Positions 25,109 to 36,567 of a stretch of 64,000 bases of DNA are shown piece after piece. A model generated the notes under the pieces. It had not been told where the DNA came from, made no database searches, and saw only the letters and a program-made list of their open reading frames with translations. Position 1 is the stretch's first letter. Every line of letters begins with the position of its first letter. The stretch comes from Daphnia pulex. Its lineage: Eukaryota; Arthropoda; Branchiopoda; Diplostraca; Daphniidae. The translations under genes were made by a program, and so were the position numbers. Where the stretch lies: NCBI RefSeq assembly GCF_021134715.1, contig NC_060026.1:15801001-15865000 (forward strand), in the 5' to 3' direction.

Positions 25109-26154
25109 ATGCGACGCTCGCTATGGTTTGTCATTCTGGTCATCGTCCCAAATTCGTTCCAGAATTCCACAGGTAGATCTAGACTCTAGACTGAATAAAT
25201 TACACTTTCGCTTGATTCCTGATTTGGTTACGTAAAAAGCTCCCAACAATTTATCAGAAGAAACCTCTGCGATGGATATTGAAGGTGACGAAATGCAAAC
25301 GAGAATTCTCAACCGAAAACCCAATCGTTACCCAAGCAAAATCTACAAAGAATATCAATCATTATATCGACCGCCGTGTTTTGACGTCGCCTGTCCGGTC
25401 GACGATTCGTACCCCATGTAAATATTTTAAACATAATTTCTCCTCTTGAAAGATTTAAATTCGAAATGTCAATCGATGAATCGATAGAGATTTTGTCTCG
25501 TCTGTGGTGGCCAACAATCTGGCGCTGATGGAACAACTCCATTCCATGCTGTACCGTTATCCTGCGGAGAAATTAATTCTATTAGAAAATGCTACAGATT
25601 CTTATAGGTAAATTAATTCTTTAAAAAAATTATTAGCGGGATGGCAATCTCACTTTCTTTTTTTTTCATGTGAAAATAAAAAGGGTTAAAGGTAATTTTG
25701 CGTGCGAGTCGGATGTAGTTTGGTTAAAACTGGGCTGGGCTCACGACGTCACAGGCCGGAACCTCTTGGTAGTCAACACGCCTCGTTACCCACAGATTCA
25801 CCGTCTGGAAACGTGCAGGTATATAACCGCATCTCATGTCAACTGCGAAAAATGGCCCAAGTGAAAAAGATTTACACGGACATTTGCACACATTTTCACT
25901 TTTCAGGTACGCTGGTAAACATTGCGAGTTCTTGCCACCCTGTTACCGATCGAGGTAAAATACCGAATTGATCTACACACAAAAGTTAATAATTATTACA
26001 AGTTCTAATTAAATTCAAAAGGTGTCAGCAAAGATATACTCACAAACACATGATAGTCATCGATCCAGCGCAACTGAGCGGCGGACCCTTTGTCGATCTG
26101 CTCCCGCTGCCTTCATCCTGTTCTTGTTTCGTCGAAAATTTCGTTTACTTTTAA
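25109..26154 (+). CDS. Spätzle-like secreted cystine-knot ligand
   Basis: Six exons: 25109-25172, 25258-25417, 25488-25607, 25684-25818, 25907-25954, 26022-26154; the joined frame is 219 aa. The first exon encodes a signal peptide (MRRSLWFVILVIVPNS). A prodomain of about 90 residues follows (contains PPCFDVACPVDD). The C-terminal ~100 residues have seven cysteines in the Spätzle/neurotrophin pattern: NFAC, LETC, GKHC, LPPC, CQQRYTHKH and a final PSSCSCF. Spätzle proteins are cleaved pro-ligands for Toll receptors in immunity and patterning. Which Spätzle subtype this is cannot be told by eye, and no obvious dibasic cleavage site is seen before the knot. The ATG at 25109 is chosen because it gives a signal peptide ending at a good donor. 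Confidence 0.82.
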
Positions 26155-27124
26155 AAATGGGCGTGATTATAATGATGTTTATTTTTTTTCTTTCTTCAAT
26201 TATTACGGTGATGGTTAAAAAAAAAAAGTACGATGTTTTACCACGGTTTTACAAACAAGAAAAAAAATAAATGAAAAAATAAATCACGCGGGAATATAAT
26301 CAATCGAAACAAATAGTATTTCGATATCCTTTTTGATAAATTGGGATAATAGTGCAGCAGCAGCAGCATCGGCGCAGCCATTCTTTTACAAATGCTTTGG
26401 TATTATTATTTTTTAATATGTACAGGCATGTAGCGTGCTGGCGGTTAGGATTGTATACAAACATGATCAAAAATGACGAATCGTGGGTGAGAGGAAAAAG
26501 GAAAAAAAAAAACAATCAACGAAACATTAATACTTTGCCGTATTCATGGTAATTTTAGTTTTCCAATTTTCTAGCTGCCGTAGTTCAATCATTAAAGAAT
26601 TACTCTCAATTTCTAAATGGTAAATTTCATAATTTACTAATTTAGCTGTTGTTTCGCTTGATTGGTTAGTTTTTAAATTACTGTACAATTCTCTGGCGAT
26701 CTGTATCAGGAATATAAGGGGTGCAAGCTGCTTCTAATGTTATCAAGGTGCTGCTGTGTGCTTCGCAACGATCAGAGAGTCATTTGATTTTTCTTCCTTG
26801 ATTGATTGGATTTAAGGTGATTGAAGTAAAAAAATAGTTTCTTGTTGAATACAATTTTAGCTGCAAACGTTTTCGTCGTTTCCCGTTCGAGGAGCGTGCA
26901 AACGTCAGATTAAAAATAATTGATAAGTTTTTTTTTTTCAACGGGAAAAAAAAATTTCTAAATGGTAAATAAAGGCTTTGCTTTGTGTGGCGTTAGTAGT
27001 GGTGGATGAGCTAAACTCTAGAATAAGTCAAATTTCGCTAACGGCACTTTCAGTAAATCCTCTGAATATTTAGAATGTCGGTTGTCGGAAGAGGTTGCGA
27101 TAGTTTGGGTGTGTGTTGTGTTGT
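26155..27124. other. Spacer between convergent Spätzle-like and SLC12A8-like genes
   Basis: AT-rich; holds the 3' UTRs of both converging genes. No coding frame supported. Confidence 0.5.
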
Positions 27125-30100
27125 CTAAGGGACCAGAGCTAATTCATCTTCAGGTCTGTCATCCAAGTTGCGTCCACGGACGGTCGAAGTTTGGTGATAG
27201 CGACTGCGGGAAGCGAAATCTTCATTCTCTTCGGTCAGCTGGGAGGCTTCAGTGTCCATATGGGGATCGACTGAAGTGACTACAATCTCTTCGTAGCCCT
27301 TTGCTTTTCGCCTAATGGATCAAATTGACGTTTAGAAATAAATGTGGCACAATTAATGGAAAGTTGTCTACGTACCCGCACATGGCCGCAATTCCTTGTT
27401 GGAACCAAGTAAAGAAACGGAAATCTGCAGTGACACCAGGTGCTACACCAGGATTGGCCCGACCAATGTAAAACCAAACGAGGAAAACGACGGCCAAATT
27501 AACCAGGGCGTACACCCAGTGAACAAAGAACATCATGGCGATCTTGACTAAAAACTGTGAACCCCAAAACCCAAATGAAATTGTTAATAAACGAAAAAAT
27601 AACCGAGAAAATGTAAAAATCAATTTTACCCCGAAGAATGAGACCCATCGATTAAGGAACAAGGAATACCAACTGGTCGATTTACGACCAATATTAATCT
27701 TCTTTTGTTGTTGTTCACTAATGGATTTGTTACTGGCGCTGGCCGGCGAAGTCACAGCTGACCCAACTTGACTGGCTGGAGCTGTAGGAAGGTCTTCGCC
27801 AGGCACGGGACTAGTGGGTGAAAGACTTAATTCTCTCTGTAATGAATCAATTAATTAATTACACTCGAAATGGTAACAAAGACAAATGAATTGCATTTTA
27901 CTGATGGTGATCGATGATGGACCCGTTCAGGAAACAGTTCATCCAAATCACCGGAGTCAAATCGACTGGGACCCGTGGTTGATCCGTAAGAAGTAGAAGG
28001 GCCGCCAGCTGTCAGTGTCTTGGTTGATGATTGTTGTCTAATGAATTCAAATTTCATATGTATTAATTTTCTATTCAAAATGAAATAATAATAAATCTGA
28101 CCGGAAACGTTCTTCGCGAGCCTGTTGAATGTTGAATGACTGGGCCAAAGCGAAATAAGCGTAGTCGATGGTGGCGTAAGTCAGTAAGAAAGGCATGGTG
28201 ACGATAGGCGCAAGGGTGTTTAGTTGGCCCACCCAGATGAAAAGCAAAGTCACAGAGGCTGCAACCATTAGAGCGTAGACTGGAACACGATTGGGTCCTC
28301 TCTAAAATCAAATTAAGATTATACAATCTGAATGAATTCAGGTGTATGATTTTGACAGGTCCACTCACCCCGTTGGCTAAAACGCGGATAAAGGGAATGA
28401 CTTTCTGACTGGCGATGGATTGCAGAACGCGAGGAGTACCGTAAAAAGTGCCCAAACTGCTCGATAGCGATGAAATGTAGAGTCCAGCAAAGAACAGGAC
28501 CTCTGTGAATAAGCAGAATAACAAGGTTCAGTCATATGTTTAGAACTAGAAGATATTATGTACTGCGAAATTATACACACCGAGAGCTGACACTTTAGCG
28601 GCGATTAAGTAGTTGGTGTACAGGAGATCACGGACACACGTGGAACCCAAAATCAAAATAAATGACGTATAGAGAAAGCAGCTAAAATAAAATTTAAACA
28701 AAATGTGGTTTAAAAATTGAAAGAGATAGCCGTCGTGTCTTTTGAAATATAATACCTCAAGCCAATGGCGGATAGTGTTCCATTCGGAATATCACGTGAC
28801 GGATTTCTGAGATCACCAGACATGTCTAAAATAATAATTTAAAATAAATAAACGTCAGAAAAATAAACCAAATTTATGAATCCATTCAGCTTACTAATGC
28901 CGGCCATGACACCAGTCACTGTAGGAAAGTATACACCAAGCACAGTGAACCAGTTCTCGCCTTCAGTAAAGGCCGGTCCCGTGTTATTGGCCATTAATTC
29001 GGTGCTCCACCCAATAAAACCGTTTTCTAATAAAAAGAGAGCGTTAAAAAAAAATTAGAAAACAGTTTAAATGTAAAAACAGAGATTAGTTAAAAAGAAA
29101 AGAAAATTCTATTTCTTTTTTAGAAGAAAAAACGGATGCTCTCGCCCAGGATCGAACTGAGGACCTGCTGTGTGTGAGACAGCCGTGATAACCACTACAC
29201 TACGAGAGCTTGTAAAGAATTGAATATTGGTTGGACTAACCGAGATCGGGCTTGTTCACAAAGCTGCCAATGATGAAGTCCACAGCTGCAAGTAGCATGG
29301 CAAAGAGGAGAAGGAATTGGAGTTTAATAACCCACTTTACGCCGGCAATATTGAACGACGCCAGGATAAAGACGACGACCGTTGCTAATCCTCTTTGGAC
29401 CCATGGTATATATTGTGCATCGACTTCGATCAAACCAGCTATTGACTCGGCAAATCCCATAAGACATAGAGCCCCACCTACAGCCTAAAATCAATAAAAC
29501 AAGAGTAATTGGCATTGGAGGACTAATGATGGAAGAAAGCAAATATTTGTGCAAGTCTTATTACCTGTCCAAAACAGTAGAGAAGACCTACAGCAGCTGC
29601 TATTCGCGAACCGAGGACGTAACTAAGTAGAAAATACACTCCTCCACTCTCAACTTTACATCTCTCAATAATACCGATTGCAGAGAGCACAGAGACAAGA
29701 ATTATGCCAACTGCAAAACACGAAATAATGTTTCATTAATCTTGCCACTGGAATAGTGTGCATGCTTTGTGTCAGAGTTGGAATCTAAAAGTACCTGTAC
29801 AAAAGACCAACAAGATGGACAGGCCAATTCCTGCTTGAGCTACAACCCATCCTGATCGCAGAAAGATGATGACACCAAATATGTTGACCATGACAGACGT
29901 GAAGACCCCATCCCACGTTCCAAACAAAACTGGTTGGGAAATAAAGAAATTTGACTTCCACCACGGTTTCTCACCCTGTATCAAAAGAAAGTTGCAGATT
30001 AGTTGGGCGCTTACAGTTCCACTTCACAGCAATTTCAAAATTGAAACGTAAAAAAGGCTCACCTGTTCTTCAGTGTACAGCTCATTATCTCTGATGGCTT

Positions 30101-30239
30101 GTCCTCCGTAGCTGGATTCATCAAGAACTGAAGGTTTATTAGCAAACTGGACTTCACTAAATGCACTGTTTTGCTCTGACGACAATCCAAATCTAGCCCA
30201 GTCGACAGGCCGACGATCGGTACGGGCTTCGTTGGCCAT
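27125..30239 (-). CDS. SLC12A8-like cation-chloride cotransporter family protein
   Basis: Thirteen exons (30063-30239, 29795-29975, 29565-29710, 29241-29484, 28895-29026, 28756-28825, 28581-28681, 28369-28502, 28102-28301, 27902-28037, 27630-27836, 27376-27554, 27125-27311) join to 697 aa, near human SLC12A8 (714). The transporter core starts at [13 protein letters not shown] and has the SLC12/APC-type helix pattern, including [14 protein letters not shown] after a hydrophobic helix. A cytoplasmic Ser/Pro-rich loop (about 460-560) precedes two more hydrophobic segments, [20 protein letters not shown] being the clearest. The C-terminus is hydrophilic. SLC12A8 is an atypical member whose substrate is debated (reported as a nicotinamide mononucleotide transporter, which others dispute). 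An intron at 29027-29240 contains a tRNA gene. Confidence 0.9.
29138..29209 (-). tRNA. tRNA-Val(CAC)
   Basis: A 72-base cloverleaf on the minus strand. The acceptor stem is GCTCTCG paired with CGAGAGC. The D arm is TAGTGTAGTGGTTATCA, the anticodon stem GCTGT/ACAGC has loop CTCACAC (anticodon CAC), and the T arm is CTCAG-TTCGATC-CTGGG. A run of six T follows within about ten bases on the same strand, a normal Pol III terminator. It lies inside an SLC12A8-like intron in the sense direction. Confidence 0.93.
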
Positions 30240-31414
30240 TTAGTCCGCACTCGAACGAGCCAACAATCACTTGCAGAACGAATTCAAAGCACGAGGAGTA
30301 TGGGCAAACCCTTCTTGCTGTTATACCTATATTCCAGAGGTGTATGCAAAATTTCTATTATTTCTCAATCAACATTCAACACGACACAGCTGAGAGATAG
30401 TGACAGCTCCAACGCGCTGCTGCCAGATAACGAACGATAACAACGTCGCTGAGTTATCGGTTGCGCATTTACCCAAGCCCCAGCATCAATTGAACACACA
30501 ACAAAAAGATTACATTATTATGTCTGTTACAATATCGCAGGATATTTTATTTTCACTGCTGACGTCAACAACTTATGTCTCTCTAGGCTAGACGACTCAT
30601 TTTTCACCTTCTACAATCTTCTGGGCGCAACTGTGCGTGTCACCAGGAACAAGGAAGTTTCCCACACATATTTTACTTATATTTACATAAGAAATTCCAC
30701 GGAATTTTATAATTGCCATATAATTTTTTTTTCAGGTAAAATGGCATTTTATAAAAATCAATAAAATACCTTGGCTCTGTAAATGTCTATTCGAGCTCAC
30801 GCAAACAAAGAAAGTCCTTTTTTTCCACCGGTCGCCGCCAACTGTTTTCCAATAAAAATGTGATGAGTCAGTTCACTTCCTTTTGTACTTGAAATAGCGT
30901 GACAAACGACTTTTGTTTTTGTTCTCAACTCTCTTGATGCTTCGATCCTAATGACATTCGAAAAAAGACGTAGTGAAAGGATGCCAAATGTCACGATCAA
31001 CTCGAAATTGCTAGTCAAAGAAACACAAAGAAACTAGTGCGGATATTCGCAACGACACGTCAAACGGACAAAATCATTTCGAAACTTGTTAACCCTCAAC
31101 TTTAATGGGCAGTCTTTTGTATGCTTTTCGACTGTTTAATGGATTGTTGACTAAACTGAATTTTTTCCCGGGATATGCCGCAATGCATGCGTTTTAACTT
31201 AGCGAGCGTTTAATACACAAACACTCACGAAGTGGACGTATGATGGCCGTTTTTTTTAAGTTCAAGAAACTTGCGTTATTGATTTTACATTGACGGCCGG
31301 GGGATGATGAGACGTGCAAAAGTACTACGCAATGCTTTGCTTTTCTCACGACCTTGTCGTCTGAAATCTTTAAAAAGGAGCGACGCAAAGTGGACGCTTC
31401 GGCACTTGTCAAAG
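30240..31414. promoter_or_regulatory. Divergent intergenic region between SLC12A8-like and collagen/CUB genes
   Basis: Separates a leftward and a rightward gene, so both promoters should be here. No clear TATA box was found. An in-frame ATG at 31304 lies upstream of the chosen start of the next gene but would bury its signal peptide. Confidence 0.4.
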
Positions 31415-34364
31415 ATGTTCATTTCGTCTCAGCGGACAATCTTTTGCTTGGTTATATGGATCGTCCATTTAGTCGAGGATGGAGAAGCCAGGCAACGATT
31501 ATACCACGAGGGAAATCCTTTGATAGAAGAATTCGTGATTTATCCCTGGGTCGGTCCGGTATTTCAACCCAATTATCGTCCATCTACTTTTCGAGGTAAT
31601 AATGCAACAAATTTGTTTAAGACGTAATAAATTTTCACAGCTGGTTCCATCAGATTTGTATGGAACGAGGCCGAATGAAGGGCGAAAGTTGTGGTCGAAA
31701 TTAATGAATAGCTTCAGGAAAGGCAACGTGTTTCGACCGTCCGTCCTTCCGATAGCACAAACGCTCAATGGAATGGGGACAGGGACAGGTATATACTAAC
31801 TACCATTTGTGATATTCCCGTAAGAAAATTAGACGAGTCTGTTTGGAACACGCAGAGTTGGCAAATAACTTGATAGCCGCTATGGGAGTAGAGGGACTGC
31901 AACGGATCGCTGAATTAGTGGCAAATCATCTACCGGGAGTCATCGGACCACCGGGACCGCCTGGACCGCAAGGATCGCCAGGATCGTCAGGATCCGGGTG
32001 GGTTGGGCAACTTCCGGAAGGTTTTCCAACATTGGGAGCGAATGGTGGCGAAAAGGGTGAAACAGGTGGATGGGTACAGGGGCCACAGATATTACCACCT
32101 GAGTGGCTGAAAGGTGAGAAAGGAGAAAAGGGAGAAAGAGGCGACTGCACTTGCCAGGAAGTAATCACGACGCCGGCAACTACCGAGTGCCCAACCACCA
32201 GTCCTTCAACAACAGAAGTGCCGCCAACAACAACAGAAACAGCAGAAACAACAACAGGAACAGAAACAACAACAGAAGTTCCACTAACGACAACAGAAAC
32301 AACAACAGAAGTTCTGCCAACAACAACGGACGCGCTGCCAACAACAAAAGTTCCGCCAACAACAGAAATTCCGCCAACAACAATAGAAACAACAACAGAA
32401 GTTCCGCTAACGACAACAGAAGTTCCACCAACAACTGAAGTTATGCCAACAACATTAGAAACAACAACAGAAGTTTTGCCAACAACAACGGACGCGCTGC
32501 CAACAACAGAAGTTCCGCCAACGACTGAGGTTCTGCCAACAGCAGCAACAACAGAAGTTCCGCCAACAACAACAGAAGCTCTGCCACCAACAACAGAAAC
32601 AACAAACACTGATCCAACCACAGAGGGCCAAACGAGCACCGACGAGGGAGAGCCAACAACAACAACAGAAGAGTCAACAACAGAAGGACTAATAACAACA
32701 ACAACAACCGATGAAGCGACCCCAACCACACCAACAACTGAGCAAACTGAAGTGACGGATGCAATGACAACGTCTGTTACCTCCCCTGGATCAACAACAG
32801 ACGAAGCAACAACCCATGAAACAACAACAAATATGACACCGGAACCAACTGATTTCACGACAAAAGAAGAAGAAATGACGACGGACGAGGTCACCACCAC
32901 GACAACACCAGAAGAAACAACCACCACTGAATCAACAAATGCGCCAACAACGACACCTGTGCCAACTACACAAACAGACGCATCAACCGAAACAACCGAA
33001 GAGCCCACCACAACAACAACTACGACTCCCACCACAACAACAACAACAAAAAAACCGCCTCCTACGGAACCAGTTGTCGTCGACTGTGGCGAGACAATCA
33101 TCTATCAAAATGCGACATGGGAATCGTCCAACTTATTCAACTTGGAATCAATGCCCGACATTTGCGTGTTGACCATCCGATTGAATTCCAGCGAGAGCGA
33201 CAAAGTTGAACAAGAACCCATCTGCCAAATACGGTTGAATAAATTCAAGCAATTAAATGTTATCAAGTAATAAAAAATGTGTCCATTATTTTCAGACTCG
33301 ATTTCAACCAATTTTCCATCGCTCAGCCCAACCGACAGAGCAACTGCGTCACCGACAATTTCAAAGCTTTCAACGCTGAAAATCATATCCCAACGATATG
33401 CGGCGACAACCCAGGCCAACACTGTAATCATTTGATTCCTTCAACACTAGCATTAAAATAAATTTAATTTAAATCCTAGTGTATTTAAAGCCAAGAAACC
33501 GCGCGAAAGAAGTCCAATTGGTTTTCAAATTCGGCCAATCTCCAATTAGACGATTTTGGAACATGCACGTCACTCTAGTTCCCTGCTGTGCCGATCATCT
33601 CTTGGGTTAGTATTTTTCAATCGTCATTATAATTGAATTAAATTAAGTTTTACACAACAAACAGCGCCTATTGATTGCCTGCAATACTTCAACGATTACC
33701 GAGGGATTGTCAAATCTTTTAACTGGATCGATTCACCATCCGTAAACAAAGCGTCAAACCACCCGAGGCAATTGGCCAATCAACAGTACAACATTTGCTT
33801 CAAAGCAGATTCCGTAAATACGATTAGAAAAAAATTTAAACTTGAATTAAATTAATTTGAAAAATGAAATGCGCAGATGGCCAAATCAATTTGCTACACC
33901 CCTTGTAAAACGACTGGATTGGCGTTCAGTATAAGCCAAAATGCTCTTCGGGGTCCATTCCGTGCGGGAGTGGGCGTAACCGATTGCAATGAGGACTTTT
34001 TACTCATCGCCAACGGTTACGACAAATTCAACAAGGGCCAAAGGAACGACAGATTCTGCGGCACTATATTCAATCCTAACGGAAATGTCACGGCCAATCA
34101 CGTAGACCAAATCGCTGCTGGATCGACCACTATTTGCTGTAATGTCAATTCAAAATTTCGACTCAAATTGTTATTTAATTTCTTGATTATTTTACAGCCG
34201 ACATCAAACCGTTTCAATTTCACTACACGACCAACATGAACGAGCTTCCGGTAGATGTGGCCAACAACGGATTTTGCTTGCAATACAATCAAGAAATGAA
34301 TAAAAACCTACCGCTCATTTTGGATGAGAAGAATTACTATTCTCAATTGGCCGAATACAATTAA
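31415..34364 (+). CDS. Secreted collagen-like / Thr-rich / CUB-like protein
   Basis: Nine exons: 31415-31595, 31641-31657, 31718-31788, 31833-33233, 33296-33423, 33480-33605, 33665-33813, 33877-34138, 34198-34364; the joined frame is 833 aa. The order is: signal peptide (MFISSQRTIFCLVIWIVHLV); a short head; a helix (AELANNLIAAMGVEGLQRIA); two short Gly-X-Y runs (GPPGPPGPQGSPG and GEKGEKGERGDC); about 270 residues dominated by Thr, Glu and Pro (repeats such as TTEVPPTTE), expected to be heavily O-glycosylated; then a cysteine-rich region resembling CUB-like modules (VDCGETIIYQ, ICGDNPGQHLYL, LVPCCADH, then NICFK, SICYTPC, DRFCGTIFNP, TTIC, NGFCLQY). Likely an extracellular matrix or mucus component. 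The 17-base exon 2 and its flanking splice sites are the weakest part of the model. Confidence 0.75.
32161..33060 (+). repeat. Threonine/proline codon repeat (ACA/ACC-rich) in coding sequence
   Basis: Nine hundred bases of imperfect short repeats based on ACA ACA GAA and GTT CCG CCA, coding the mucin-like segment of the collagen/CUB gene. Copy number is likely to vary between alleles. Confidence 0.85.
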
Positions 34365-34763
34365 TTTCATGTTAATAAAAATTGAGGGGGAGGGCGCTTC
34401 ACGTGGTTACTAAAATTTTATAATCGTCATCTTTTGTTTAATATCAATTTGATACGCCATCTTTTATTTAATAAAACAACTGCATTTTTGGTTTTTCTGT
34501 TAAGTAATGGGAAAATGACACAGGTCTTTATCAAGCCAATGAAATCGTCCCACATTTTTTCTCAAACAGTTGCCGCAGGTAGTTTGAATTTTATATACGA
34601 AATATGGAAAACAGACCCGACAGGTGTACGGAACGAATGGAAATGGCCCAGCTCACACGAGTCTATGCATTCGTGGCTGCCACAACCATTTAAGCAACAA
34701 CATTCGCTTTATTTTACACTGGAAAATAACTGCCAACTACTGAAGGTTAGTCAAGAATTCAAA
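34365..34763. other. Spacer before the first METTL24-like gene
   Basis: The frame of the next gene stays open upstream to an ATG at 34434, but that part has no family similarity. I treat it as 5' leader. Confidence 0.45.
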
Positions 34764-35669
34764 ATGTCGAATTGCTGCAGCGCTTGGAGGCGAAATGAAA
34801 AGTGCCGAAACATTGTACTAATGGGTTTTGTCATGTTAATAATCGCCCCCTATTTTCAAATGCTACTCTCCATCAAAATGAGCGCCTGCAATCAACAAGG
34901 AAAAAAGGAAAAGTGTTGCTCCGGCTCCTATTGGGACGCTCTGCTCGACTCGGAATTCTTGACTGGGAACCAACTCATGAAATATTTAATGTGGACTAAT
35001 CGAACGTCGTGCCAATTGTCTCACGATATCGGAGGCAAAATGCTGCGCAATCCATCGGGAATCGATGGGCAGTTGGCTGTTTGCATCGATCCTCAAGTGG
35101 CTCCTAAACCGGAAGAATGTCTGGTGTACTCTTTCGGCATCAACGACGACTGGTCGTTCGAAGAGCAAATGGAAAAATACGGATGTCAAGTGTTTGCCTT
35201 CGACTCGAATATGAAGGTGAAACAACACGACCACACCCCTGGCATCCATTTTTACGACTGGGGACTCAGCGATCGGGATGAAATCTCAAACAATTTGACT
35301 TTCCATTCACTGTCGACCATCTACGAGAAATTGGGACACGTCAACAAGACAATCGACTATTTGAAAATAGACACGGAGGGATCTGAATGGAGAATTCTAC
35401 GTCACATGTTGGAGGTCGGCGTGTTGTCTCAAGTTCGCCAACTCGGCATAGAAATTCACCTCGACGGTGGCAAGTCTATCGATCAATTTCGCCTATCTGC
35501 CAAATTGTTGAGAAGTTTAGAAAACTCGGGCATGGTCCGCTTTGACGCTAAACATAACCCCTGGTATAAAGGGAATTTCGAGAGATTAAAATTAACCGGA
35601 CCTTACGGCATAGAAATCGCGTGGTATAACAGCAAACTGTTGTATAATAACATGTCAAGCGCATTATAA
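34764..35669 (+). CDS. METTL24-like membrane-anchored methyltransferase, copy 1
   Basis: Single-exon 301-aa protein. A basic head is followed by one hydrophobic segment (NIVLMGFVMLIIAPYFQMLL), so type II membrane anchoring is likely. A Methyltransf_22-type domain follows: [40 protein letters not shown], the acidic residue at the end of the next strand (FAFDSN), the motif IDYLKIDTEGSEW, and QLGIEIHLDGG. These are the usual marks of METTL24 relatives, putative SAM-dependent methyltransferases of the secretory pathway with unknown substrate. An upstream in-frame ATG at 34434 would add 110 residues. I prefer 34764 because it matches the length and head of the tandem copy at 36568. Confidence 0.8.
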   Translation: MSNCCSAWRRNEKCRNIVLMGFVMLIIAPYFQMLLSIKMSACNQQGKKEKCCSGSYWDALLDSEFLTGNQLMKYLMWTNRTSCQLSHDIGGKMLRNPSGIDGQLAVCIDPQVAPKPEECLVYSFGINDDWSFEEQMEKYGCQVFAFDSNMKVKQHDHTPGIHFYDWGLSDRDEISNNLTFHSLSTIYEKLGHVNKTIDYLKIDTEGSEWRILRHMLEVGVLSQVRQLGIEIHLDGGKSIDQFRLSAKLLRSLENSGMVRFDAKHNPWYKGNFERLKLTGPYGIEIAWYNSKLLYNNMSSAL

Positions 35670-35747
35670 TAAACAGAATTGTTGTACCTTTAGTCTAAGC
35701 GGCTTGTGATTTCTTAGCAAATTGAAATGTCGTGGTCATTTTCTTAC

Positions 35748-36207
35748 CTTAGAGCAGCAATGTCCTGAGAAACAGCTGACTGCTGAAATTTGGCGCCAAG
35801 TTTCAAATCGGTGTAGTTGGTCTTCTGCTCTGCTTTCCAGTGTCTTGCCAAGAACTCCAGGCTGTTGCAACTGATGACAGCTGTACCTCTGCCTCATTTT
35901 TATACCGTCTCCGACATAATCGTCTATAAAGCCACGTAGGCATGATTCAGGAGTAGAGTCTGTTTTTGAATGTGATGCTCTAATGGAGTTTGTCTGTCAA
36001 TAAGAAATTAAGAATCACTTGTCGTCAATTCACTTTTGAGGGGGGAATTACCATTTTAGTTGCCTGACTTCCTTCAAAAGAGGGAAATGTCGTTTGAAAA
36101 CTGCTTTCAGCAGGCAATCTTCCTCTGTAATCACATTATTTTAGAATGGGGAACTACAATTGTAAAGGTGATGAATAAACTGAATATTTTCTTTACTGAC
36201 CATATGT
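35748..36207 (-). other. Possible minus-strand coding exons, unassigned
   Basis: Two pieces with plausible splice sites join in phase: 36052-36122 (GRLPAESSFQTTFPSFEGSQ, then ATKM) and 35748-35993 (opening TNSIRASHSKTDSTPESC). A third piece ending at 36201 may precede them. Introns would be 58 and 78 bases. The last exon is also open in a second frame (LEFLARHWKAEQKTNYTDLK), so the correct frame is uncertain. No start codon was placed and no family recognised. Confidence 0.35.
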
Positions 36208-36567
36208 AGAGCTATTGTTGCGTGTTGCAGGTATAGTTTAACTCTTACAATTCAACCACATATGGGCAAACAGGTGTCACGAGAGAAAATGACACCACTT
36301 AAAATGACGTCGATCGTCTACGTCCTGTAAGACCCAGCTACGTGCAGTCGCAGCTAGCAACTACAACAGGTTCGACCCAACAGCAATTTCTTCTATCCGT
36401 CCATTTCTCGCCAAATTTGTCTGCGGCACTCTGTAATAGCCAATGAACAATTTCAGAAAACCAAGGTTAGTGCTTAATTAAGTAGAATTTGAAAAGAATA
36501 ATTATTAACACATTTCTTTAAATTTAAATTAGCGTGTGAATCTATGCGAAAAAGTGTTTGATTCACT

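Noticed and set aside
31926-33101. 391-codon minus-strand frame full of Val and Ser
   Set aside because: It is the mirror of the Thr-rich repeat of the plus-strand collagen/CUB gene; ACA/ACC repeats read antisense as TGT/GGT.
34434-34763. N-terminal extension of METTL24-like copy 1 from an upstream ATG
   Set aside because: The added 110 residues have no counterpart in copy 2 and would place the membrane anchor deep inside the protein.
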